The translations under genes and the position numbers were made by a program. A stretch of DNA of 23,156 nt from Chrysochromulina tobinii (lineage: Eukaryota > Haptophyta > Prymnesiales > Chrysochromulinaceae), in the NCBI GenBank assembly GCA_001275005.1, contig JWZX01001842.1:1-23156 (forward strand). Direction: 5' to 3'. A model generated the notes under the pieces. It was not told the origin of the DNA, searched no databases, and saw only the letters and a list, made by a program, of their open reading frames with translations. Shown here in pieces: positions 16,851-23,156 of this stretch. How positions within the stretch are numbered: position 1 is the first letter of the stretch; every line of letters begins with the position of its first letter.

Positions 16851-17891
16851 TCACCAGCGCTCCTTGGGCCGGTCGACGCCGGTGATGATGTCGTACGACT
16901 GGCGCAACCCCGTGGGTCCGCGGTCGCGCGGGTCGACGGTCGGGTGCTGCTTGCGGCCGCAGGGGTAGAAGCCTTCGGGATCATGCACCTTGGTCTGCTT
17001 CAGGTGCAGCGCCGCCTCCGCATTGAGCTCTCCGTGCAGTCGCGGCCCGTTGCTGATGATGTTGTAATGGCGCGAGTTGAAGGCCTGACGGAAGCCCCGC
17101 TCCACCTCCGCCACGCCTAGGGGAGCCTGCTCGCCGGCAGCCTTGAGCCGGTCATTGCCCGAGGGCACGGGCCACGACGTCGCCACCGTCGTCTCGCTCA
17201 CAGTTTGACGCGGGTACTCACCGAGCGAATAGTGGGTATCGTTGGCCAAGATGGTCGGCGTCTTCTGAAACGCGACTTGCGAGCCGATGTCGTTACCGTA
17301 GCCGAGCGTGAGGAAGTTCGGAGTGTTCCGGGTCAACGCCGTAGCCTGTGGCCCAGGGTTGCGGTACATGGAGCGCGACTCGCTCGTCCCCTCGCGCACG
17401 CCCACCGTCCCAGGCATCGTGCCCTCCGACGTGAGCGAGCCGAAGTTGCGCTCCACGTCCGAAAAGGGCAGCCGCGGCGCCTTGCCGCCGCGCGGCGCAC
17501 CGGCACCAAGCAGGGCATGCGACTGGTCGGGCTTAGCGAACGACGAGCTGAACGTCGTGTCCCATGCTCGGGAATAGCCCTCCTCGGCCAAGGGGACTTG
17601 GTTGACTCGCAGCTCGTCGCGCGTCACCTTGCGAAACGTGGCGTGCGTTCCGAGCGCGTTTTTCTCGCCCACCGTGTAGCGCGCCTGCGAGGCGGTCGAC
17701 TCCTTCGGGAAGACGCCCTCTAGGAATCGCATTGTGTGCTCCGTCTTGTACGACTCGGGCGGCGCCTGCTTCATCGGCGGCGCCGGCTCGCGGTGCATCC
17801 GCTGGTAGGGGAACTCGCGCTGCGCCATCTTGCCCGTCGTGGTATTCGTCCACGTCGGGTTCAACTCCGCCTCAGCATGAGCCAAGCTCAT
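16851..17891 (-). CDS. Hypothetical protein, 346 aa, possibly ciliary
   Basis: I start at MSLAHAEAELNPTWTN (ATG 17889-17891). The frame continues upstream through a basic stretch to another ATG at about 17975, which is possible but reads like 5' UTR. The protein is polar, with few hydrophobic runs, no signal peptide and no membrane helix. It is made of short Tyr/Phe/Asn-rich segments separated by Pro/Gly: REFPYQRMHREPAPP, MRFLEGVFPKESTASQARYTVGEKN, NFLTLGYGNDIGSQVAFQ, FRQAFNSRHYNIISNGP and a C-terminal GLRQSYDIITGVDRPKERW. That style is common in axonemal microtubule-associated and inner proteins, and this window also encodes a SHIPPO-repeat protein. The assignment is stylistic only and I do not name a family. 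It is divergent from the RelA/SpoT-like gene with ~260 bp between the starts. Confidence 0.6.
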   Translation of the reverse strand: MSLAHAEAELNPTWTNTTTGKMAQREFPYQRMHREPAPPMKQAPPESYKTEHTMRFLEGVFPKESTASQARYTVGEKNALGTHATFRKVTRDELRVNQVPLAEEGYSRAWDTTFSSSFAKPDQSHALLGAGAPRGGKAPRLPFSDVERNFGSLTSEGTMPGTVGVREGTSESRSMYRNPGPQATALTRNTPNFLTLGYGNDIGSQVAFQKTPTILANDTHYSLGEYPRQTVSETTVATSWPVPSGNDRLKAAGEQAPLGVAEVERGFRQAFNSRHYNIISNGPRLHGELNAEAALHLKQTKVHDPEGFYPCGRKQHPTVDPRDRGPTGLRQSYDIITGVDRPKERW

Positions 17892-18148
17892 GCCGGTCGC
17901 TCGCTCGGGCCTACCCGGTATCGATCTCTTCTTACGGCAACGGCGGGTTTTAGGATGCAACTTTTCACACAGCATGTACAGGTCCACTCGAGGTTCATAT
18001 GGAAACCTGGTCGCGTTAGCTGATGATTGCGGTTCATCACGCCCCTGCCCTGGCCGAACTCCTGGCCGACTCGTGTCGTCGGACTCGGCCGATCTCTCGG
18101 CCCGCGTCCGCGTCGAGTGCTTGACGTGCTCCTGGATTCACGCCCACG

Positions 18149-19483
18149 ATGCCCAGAGAGGTCGCCGCCTTGGCCGCACTTGCGGTCGGAGGCACCGCTC
18201 TAATATTTCGCGCGCGCACACGCCGCCGCGCGGCAGAGGAGGCTGCTGTCTGGCCACTGCCCGTCTCCGCCACCTCTCGCAAGGTCTTCGGCAGCCTCGA
18301 GGGCTTCCTGCAGTCCAGGCAGGTGATGCAGACTGCTGCGGCCGAGGCGATGCCCCAGCGGCTCATGCTCAAGTACGACTCATTCGATCACAGCATGGCT
18401 CAGCCCCAATCTACCTACGAGGAGCTGCTCGCCCTCGGCGAGAAGGCGCTGCCCATCCTCCACCGTACCTTCTCGACCATCGTCGAGGAGGCCGACCCTA
18501 ACCTGCCGGCCGATGGGGTCGCGATGCACAGGCATGCAGCCGACGAGTGGGGCATGCACCGGTGCACGAGGATCGGGCTGCTCAAGCGCAAGGGCCTGTA
18601 CTTCAAGCACCTCACCCTCGTGCCGCTCAAGCCGCGAGCACGGTGCGAGGAGAAGGTGGGCACAGAGTACGGCGGCGCGTGGTCACGGCTCCTCGACGTC
18701 GTCCGCTGCTCGATCGTGATGTACTCGGAGGAGCAGCTGTGCGCCGTGGCGGACACGCTTGTGCGGCGCGCTCAGCCGCTGGCGCGCCTCGTGCACGCGG
18801 CCGTGGGCGACTATGCGATCGTTCGACTCAAGAACAGGTTCCGATCGCCGTGCTTCAATGGGTACCAAGACGCCTTGTACAGCGTGGCCTTGTGCGTGGG
18901 CGCTGGGCAGTGGGTGGTGTGCGAGGTGCAGCTGCATCATACGGCGCTCCTCATCCATAAGGAGACGAGCCACCCGCTCTACGAATGCATGCGTCCCCTC
19001 TTTGGGTGCGGCGGCGGCGACGGGAGCGCTGTCGATGGCGAGGGCGAGGGCGAGGGCGAGGGCGAGAGCGAGAGCGCGGTAGCGAGGCGGATCGCGATGC
19101 TCGAGCAGCTCGCCCGCGGCGGCTGTCCAGGCGAGACCTCGGAAGAGCTCCTCGCACGCGTCCTCGCGAGCGCCGAGGCCGCCACTCTCGAGGCGCTGCG
19201 TCAGCTGCTGCAGCTGCTCGGGGACGCGCGCGGAGTGGCGGCGGTGGAGCGACGCCAGGCCGCGGCTCTCGAGGCGCAGGGCCAGCCCGAGGCGGCCGAG
19301 CTGCTCCACCGGCGCGCGCTCGCCCGAGCGGACGCGGCTCTCGGTACCGCCCACCCCGAGGCTCTGTCGAGCGTCCGCAGCCTCGCGGCCAACCTCCTCG
19401 CCCGGGGAGAGCGCCGCACGGCACAGAGGCTCCTGCGGCAGCGCGGCCAGTACTTGAGCCTTCTGCGCTCCGTGTGCGTGTGA
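18149..19483 (+). CDS. RelA/SpoT-fold protein with C-terminal TPR, 444 aa
   Basis: Starts at MPREVAALAALAVGGTALIFRARTRRR; residues ~5-20 are hydrophobic, then basic, suggesting a membrane anchor or organelle targeting. The centre resembles the RelA/SpoT nucleotidyltransferase fold: YGGAWSRLLDVVRCSIVMYS (~174-193; compare the D-x-x-R of the family), AIVRLKNRFRSPCFNGYQDALYSV (~223-246; the Gly-Tyr-Gln motif) and VVCEVQLHH (~257-264; Glu-x-Gln). A Gly-Glu repeat of GAGGGC units (~298-308) links to alpha-helical repeats, of which ~363-430 (AAALEAQGQPEAAELLHRRALARADAALGTAHPEALSSV) is a clear TPR of the kinesin-light-chain type. No HD hydrolase domain is seen. In bacteria the fold makes (p)ppGpp, but eukaryotic algae have divergent members whose activity is unknown. 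Alarmone synthesis here is inference. Homology of the fold: fairly confident. Confidence 0.75.
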   Translation: MPREVAALAALAVGGTALIFRARTRRRAAEEAAVWPLPVSATSRKVFGSLEGFLQSRQVMQTAAAEAMPQRLMLKYDSFDHSMAQPQSTYEELLALGEKALPILHRTFSTIVEEADPNLPADGVAMHRHAADEWGMHRCTRIGLLKRKGLYFKHLTLVPLKPRARCEEKVGTEYGGAWSRLLDVVRCSIVMYSEEQLCAVADTLVRRAQPLARLVHAAVGDYAIVRLKNRFRSPCFNGYQDALYSVALCVGAGQWVVCEVQLHHTALLIHKETSHPLYECMRPLFGCGGGDGSAVDGEGEGEGEGESESAVARRIAMLEQLARGGCPGETSEELLARVLASAEAATLEALRQLLQLLGDARGVAAVERRQAAALEAQGQPEAAELLHRRALARADAALGTAHPEALSSVRSLAANLLARGERRTAQRLLRQRGQYLSLLRSVCV

Positions 19484-20154
19484 GGAAGGACGGAAGGAGT
19501 ATACCTACAAAGGCTCGGAGGGTACGGTACCTCCAGACCTTCATGATGCCGTTACGCGTTAGAACCCTGTTCGTCGATTGTGAACCCCGCTCCCGCCGCA
19601 CCGCAAAGAATCAGAACGATCGAAGGATTCGCGTCGAAGGTCGGGTGATGCCGCCCGTGGTGACCGCGCGTCCGCGCCCATATGATGATCTGATGCCGCG
19701 CGGGCAGGTGCGGGCCGGCGCCCGGCCCGCCGGCGGAACGGAGGGCGACCGAAAGCGCACGGCAGTCTGGAGCCGCGATCGCGCGCGTGCGAGGTCTGAC
19801 GTGACACAGCGCGAGCTCAGTTGTGTAAAACTGTAGGACACAAATGTCAAATCACGCCTGCACGTTCTTTATATTCACGAGACTGGAAATCGGCAAAAAT
19901 GGCTTTTACCCTGGAGCCTCCGGTGGATACAGGACGGGATCACAGATTGGGGGTTGTGGCCGCGTTCTAGGTTCGCCAAAGCCTCTCGGCGACAACCGGC
20001 GGCCGCGCCTGCACCGGCCGTGCCGAGACGTCCGAAGCCACTCGACGCTCAAAGGTGGGTGAGTCCCAAACTAGGGGCCCTCAGAGGCTCCGTCCTCCCC
20101 GGGACGACGCTCACATAGGTTCCTTGCTCCCGGGCGGCATCCAGGACGCCGCGG
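19484..20154. other. Intergenic gap between convergent genes
   Basis: No gene supported. A strong GC hairpin lies at 19710-19730 (9-bp perfect stem GCGGGCCGG, 3-nt loop), which might act in transcript folding. No clear polyadenylation signal, repeat array or RNA gene seen. Confidence 0.5.
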
Positions 20155-22650
20155 CTAGCGCTGCGGCTCGCGCCGCATGACCATCGTTGTCGACGTCGAT
20201 GTCGACGGCTGACCTAGCGTGGCGGCGGGCGGCGATGGCTCGCTATCGGCCGGCATGGCAGTGGCGGCACGCTTTGGGGGACTAGTGCCTAGCGATGACC
20301 TAGTCGCCATCCGTGTCCGTGGGTTGGGCGAGACGCTCGAGGCTCGACCAGAGGGTCTCCCGAGGCGCTCCAGACGCGACGGGGGCGACACCGCCGGCAG
20401 CAGTGGCAATGGCTGCTTGAGGCTCTGACGGCTGATCGCCTGCCTTGCGCTCGATAGCCCCGGACGGTCCTGCACGGTCGCCTGTCTTGTGCTTGATGGG
20501 CATGGACGGTCCTGCAGCGCCATCTTCTTCTCGAGCATGCGCTTCCACTGCGCGGGGCTCACAGAGTGGAGCATCTCCCTCCCCACAGGCAGTAGGGAGG
20601 TCAGGAGGCCTTCGGGCGGCGGCGGCAGCACATCGGACGAGCGAGCGTCAGAGGTCACGAGCGAGGGCTCGGCATCGGGCTGGGGCTGAGCATGAGCCCC
20701 TCGGAGCTTGCGCTCACGCGCGTCCTGAACGTCGATCCATTCCTCGGAGCTCGGGGTAAAGCTCGGGGTAAAGCTCGGGGAGATCTGAAGCTGCGGCTGC
20801 CGCGGCCCCGTCAGTGGCGTACCCATGGACGTACTACGTTCGAGAGTACCCATCAGCGGAGCAGCGGCGGCGACTCGATGCATGTCCGGCGGCTTGGCAG
20901 AGGAATCTACGTCCACGCTTGCGTCCACGCTCATGTCCGCGCTCGCGTCCGTGCTGCTCGAAGACCTAGCGACCCTATAGAGGCTCATCGCGACGAAGAT
21001 GGCACGCTGGAGGTCGCGCGGCAGGCTCTGGAGGACAACTTGCAACTGCGCGTGCAGCTGCTGCATCTCTGCTGCCTGCGCCCGCGCCTCCAGTGCCGCC
21101 ACTTGCGCCGCATGCATTTCCTCACGCTGGGCCTCCAGCATCGTCTCGAGGACTGCGCGCTGCGTACGCTCATTTGCGAGCTCGCGTGCCATCTCGACCG
21201 ATCTCGCAGAGGCCTGGGCGAGCTCAGCACTCATGCCTAGCTCGTGCTTCTCCCGCAAGAGGCTCGCCTCCGCCGCCGCCGCCGCCTCCGCAGCCTGCAG
21301 CTGTATCAGCAGTACCTGTACCGTGCGCTCCGCCGCCACAGCCCGACTGGCTGCGGCCTCGGCGGCCTTCTCGGCCTTTGCTTGCCTCGCCCGCGCCGCG
21401 ACGCACGCAGCGCGCGAGTGGGCATAGTCAGCCGCGACGGCATCACGGGAGTCCTCGGCATCCCAACGAGCTTTGGCTTCCAACTCCTCGCGCTCCTTGC
21501 TTTGGCGGGCGTGCTTGAGCATGTCCGAGCATTTCTGCTGCCCGAGGGCCTGCAGCCGTCGGTGCGTGCACAAACGCCACTGCCCGAGGGCCCAGCGCAC
21601 GCTCACACCACTCCGACCGACGAGCCGCTGCGTGCACGCCACGCACACGCGTAGCCGCCGACGCATCTCGGAATGTCGCCAGCCGTGGGCGCTCCAGCTG
21701 CTAAAGCCGAGCGCGAGGCGGCGGGACTTGAGCCGGCGTGCCGCTCGGAGGCTGAGCTCAAGGATCCGCGCCGCGTGCGCCTGTGCACCGAGCTGCTCAA
21801 GACTTGGAGTAGCTGCAATGGGCAGCTCGTGCACCGACTCGCACCGGCTCGCACCGGCTCGCATGAAGCTCGCCGCCGAGCTCACGGACACCATGGTCGA
21901 GTGGCGCAGCGCGCGTACCTCGGCGGTAGCGATGGCGCGCCAATCCGCAACCGATGCGCCGGGCTCCGACTCGGCGAGCCCCGTGCAGGCCTGCCGGTAC
22001 GCGTCGAGCTCGACGTCGAGCACCGCGCGCTCGCATGTGTGGGAAGCCTCGATGGCCTGCCGGTCACGAATAAGGTCACGAGTGCCGCCCTGAGCCTCCC
22101 AGCCGAGCACCGACATACACAGGAGCGCCAGGGCCACGATCGTGCCCAGCCCCTCGAAGAGGCTGGTGAGCACGCACGCCATCACAGCGTTCGCCGCGCC
22201 CAGTCCGATCACCCCGAGGAGCCACGGAGGATTCTTGGGTACGTCGGTGACAGCTGTGGCGAGAGCCGATGGCACCGGCTGGAGTGGTGGCGGCGATGTC
22301 TTGGACACGAGGTCGAAGAGCGGGGCGAGCGCCTTAGCGGCCGTCCTCCCGTGCTCGTTGACATGGTCGTCCGGGGTGGTCGTGCTGCTCGCTGCTTCTT
22401 CCTCTAGTTCATCGTCGAGCGATTCGATAGAACAACTCTCGAGGATGATCGACAACAACGAAGGCTCCAGCTTCGGAGTCACAGGCGCCTCGACCGGATG
22501 CTCATCAGAAGAAAGGTGCGCATCCTCTTCCACGGGGCGATCGGCGGGAGCAGCCTCAGACGACGACGACGCCGGCTTCGTGTACATTAGCACGGCGGTC
22601 ATTAACACTTCGCGACACGAAATGTTAATGAGTTGGACCATTGCATGCAT
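20155..22650 (-). CDS. Membrane-hairpin, Sfi1/IQ-like and coiled-coil protein, 831 aa
   Basis: A single exon from ATG 22648-22650 (MHAMVQLINISCREVLM); ATG codon 17 is an alternative start. Residues ~25-140 are acidic, Ser/Pro-rich and disordered. Two hydrophobic segments at ~143-163 and ~165-184 (WLLGVIGLGAANAVMACVLTS / GLGTIVALALLCMSVLGW) form a likely membrane hairpin. Residues ~310-365 carry RLALGFSSWSAHGWRHSEMRRRL and VRWALGQWRLCTHRRLQAL, Leu-x-x-x-Trp repeats of the Sfi1/IQ style that bind centrin or calmodulin. A long Ala/Glu/Arg coiled coil follows (~370-560), then a disordered Ser/Pro tail with QDRPxxSS-RQA repeats and SFTPSFTPS encoded by AGCTCGGGGTAA units near 20750. It may be a membrane-tethered cytoskeletal or centriole-related protein. 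The repeat call rests on two units, so it is moderate; no exact family recognised. Confidence 0.65.
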   Translation of the reverse strand: MHAMVQLINISCREVLMTAVLMYTKPASSSSEAAPADRPVEEDAHLSSDEHPVEAPVTPKLEPSLLSIILESCSIESLDDELEEEAASSTTTPDDHVNEHGRTAAKALAPLFDLVSKTSPPPLQPVPSALATAVTDVPKNPPWLLGVIGLGAANAVMACVLTSLFEGLGTIVALALLCMSVLGWEAQGGTRDLIRDRQAIEASHTCERAVLDVELDAYRQACTGLAESEPGASVADWRAIATAEVRALRHSTMVSVSSAASFMRAGASRCESVHELPIAATPSLEQLGAQAHAARILELSLRAARRLKSRRLALGFSSWSAHGWRHSEMRRRLRVCVACTQRLVGRSGVSVRWALGQWRLCTHRRLQALGQQKCSDMLKHARQSKEREELEAKARWDAEDSRDAVAADYAHSRAACVAARARQAKAEKAAEAAASRAVAAERTVQVLLIQLQAAEAAAAAEASLLREKHELGMSAELAQASARSVEMARELANERTQRAVLETMLEAQREEMHAAQVAALEARAQAAEMQQLHAQLQVVLQSLPRDLQRAIFVAMSLYRVARSSSSTDASADMSVDASVDVDSSAKPPDMHRVAAAAPLMGTLERSTSMGTPLTGPRQPQLQISPSFTPSFTPSSEEWIDVQDARERKLRGAHAQPQPDAEPSLVTSDARSSDVLPPPPEGLLTSLLPVGREMLHSVSPAQWKRMLEKKMALQDRPCPSSTRQATVQDRPGLSSARQAISRQSLKQPLPLLPAVSPPSRLERLGRPSGRASSVSPNPRTRMATRSSLGTSPPKRAATAMPADSEPSPPAATLGQPSTSTSTTMVMRREPQR
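22600..22630 (-). promoter_or_regulatory. 13-bp hairpin just after the start codon
   Basis: CATTAACACTTCG (22600-22612) and CGAAATGTTAATG (22618-22630) are inverted with a 5-nt loop. As + DNA there is one C-A mismatch, but in the minus-strand mRNA that pair becomes U-G wobble, giving 13 continuous pairs. It covers codons ~7-17 of the 831-aa gene, or the 5' leader if translation starts at codon 17. It might modulate translation. Confidence 0.5.
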
Positions 22651-22839
22651 GTCCTTTTCAATTTAGGTTGTGAAGGTGAGGGGTGACATGCCACAGAGGC
22701 CAGGGCAGCCCCCTCGGTTCACGTCGCGCCGACCTTATGTTCACCCGGCGTCGTTCACACGAACCAGTAGCAGTCCGTCAGTTCCGTCAATTGTAGTCCG
22801 GATGTGACGAAACTGACTCAATACGGTATACGGTATCGC

Positions 22840-22986
22840 GCAATACGCAATACGCAATACGCAATACGCAATACGCAATACGCAATACGCAATAGCGAAT
22901 AGGGTCCCCCAGCCGGACCCAATACCCAATACGCAATACGCAATACGCAATAGGTCGATACGCAATACGCAATACGCAATAGGTCG
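22840..22986 (+). repeat. Heptanucleotide minisatellite (GCAATAC)n, interrupted
   Basis: Seven perfect GCAATAC units plus a partial one run 22840-22894. After a non-repeat insert (about 22895-22919) come variant CCAATAC units and two copies of a ~29-bp higher-order unit, three GCAATA(C/G) ending in GTCG, up to 22986. The repeat opens frames on the minus strand (AYCVLRI repeats) that are artefacts. The flanks 22651-22839 and 22987-23156 show no gene. Confidence 0.95.
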
Positions 22987-23156
22987 CTGCGTACATGGCG
23001 TATGTTGCATCTCTCACTTGTACTTCACGGCTGATTCACGCGGTCCGCACGATCTCGGGCCCGTGCCACCGAATATCTACAACTTGAGATTGGGAAACGT
23101 TTGATAGCGCTGGTGATGCTCTTCGCAAGTTTTGCGCGCCGCAATTGAGCCGGTGG

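Noticed and set aside
22840-22986. CRISPR-like or telomere-like array
   Set aside because: Units are contiguous 7-mers without spacers, and the sequence does not match common telomere repeats; a minisatellite explains it.
22741-23017. Minus-strand frames reading AYCVLRI repeats
   Set aside because: They are translations of the GCAATAC minisatellite.

Overview
This is a GC-rich piece of eukaryotic nuclear DNA, most likely from a flagellated unicellular alga. The evidence is genes with short GT-AG and GC-AG introns, a SHIPPO/STPGR-repeat protein of the kind found in cilia, tandem WW domains, an EF-hand, Ala/Pro/Gly low-complexity linkers, and no operons, ribosome binding sites or rRNA/tRNA. 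A haptophyte is my first guess, with a pelagophyte or dinoflagellate as alternatives. That placement is inference from protein style, not from a marker gene.

Layout: 1-515 holds imperfect repeats and a nested inverted repeat. 375-917 is a doubtful Ala-Pro-rich exon on +. 1312-4589 (-) is a coiled-coil / OmpA-like / EF-hand / helical protein whose reading frame is broken several times. 5060-7660 (-) is a two-domain glycosyltransferase with two tiny introns. 8015-10210 (-) is a SHIPPO-repeat protein. 11078-11929 (-) is an unknown membrane-anchored protein. 12358-13155 (+) is an SP-rich unknown protein. 13832-14482 (+) has two SH3/Tudor-like barrels. 15344-16744 (-) is a secreted LPMO-like domain joined through a membrane helix to two WW domains. 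16851-17891 (-) is an unknown protein, possibly ciliary. 18149-19483 (+) is a RelA/SpoT-fold protein with TPR. 20155-22650 (-) has a membrane hairpin, Sfi1/IQ-like repeats and a long coiled coil. The right end carries a GCAATAC minisatellite.

The most notable signal is in the introns. Three short introns in two neighbouring genes (1904-1994, 5654-5741, 6864-6931) have related 3' ends around TGATTGCCTCCCTCATCAG. In each, the first 13-20 bases of the intron are repeated directly after the 3' splice site. They look like recently inserted introner-type elements with duplicated target sequence. A related (TGATGACC)-rich block, flanked by a 24-bp direct repeat, lies at 6314-6400 in the opposite orientation and stays in frame as coding sequence.

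The second signal is the LPMO-like ectodomain - transmembrane - WW-WW architecture at 15344-16744. The genes do not form one pathway. Two are plausibly ciliary or centrosomal (SHIPPO; Sfi1-like), and two concern glycans (glycosyltransferase, LPMO-like).
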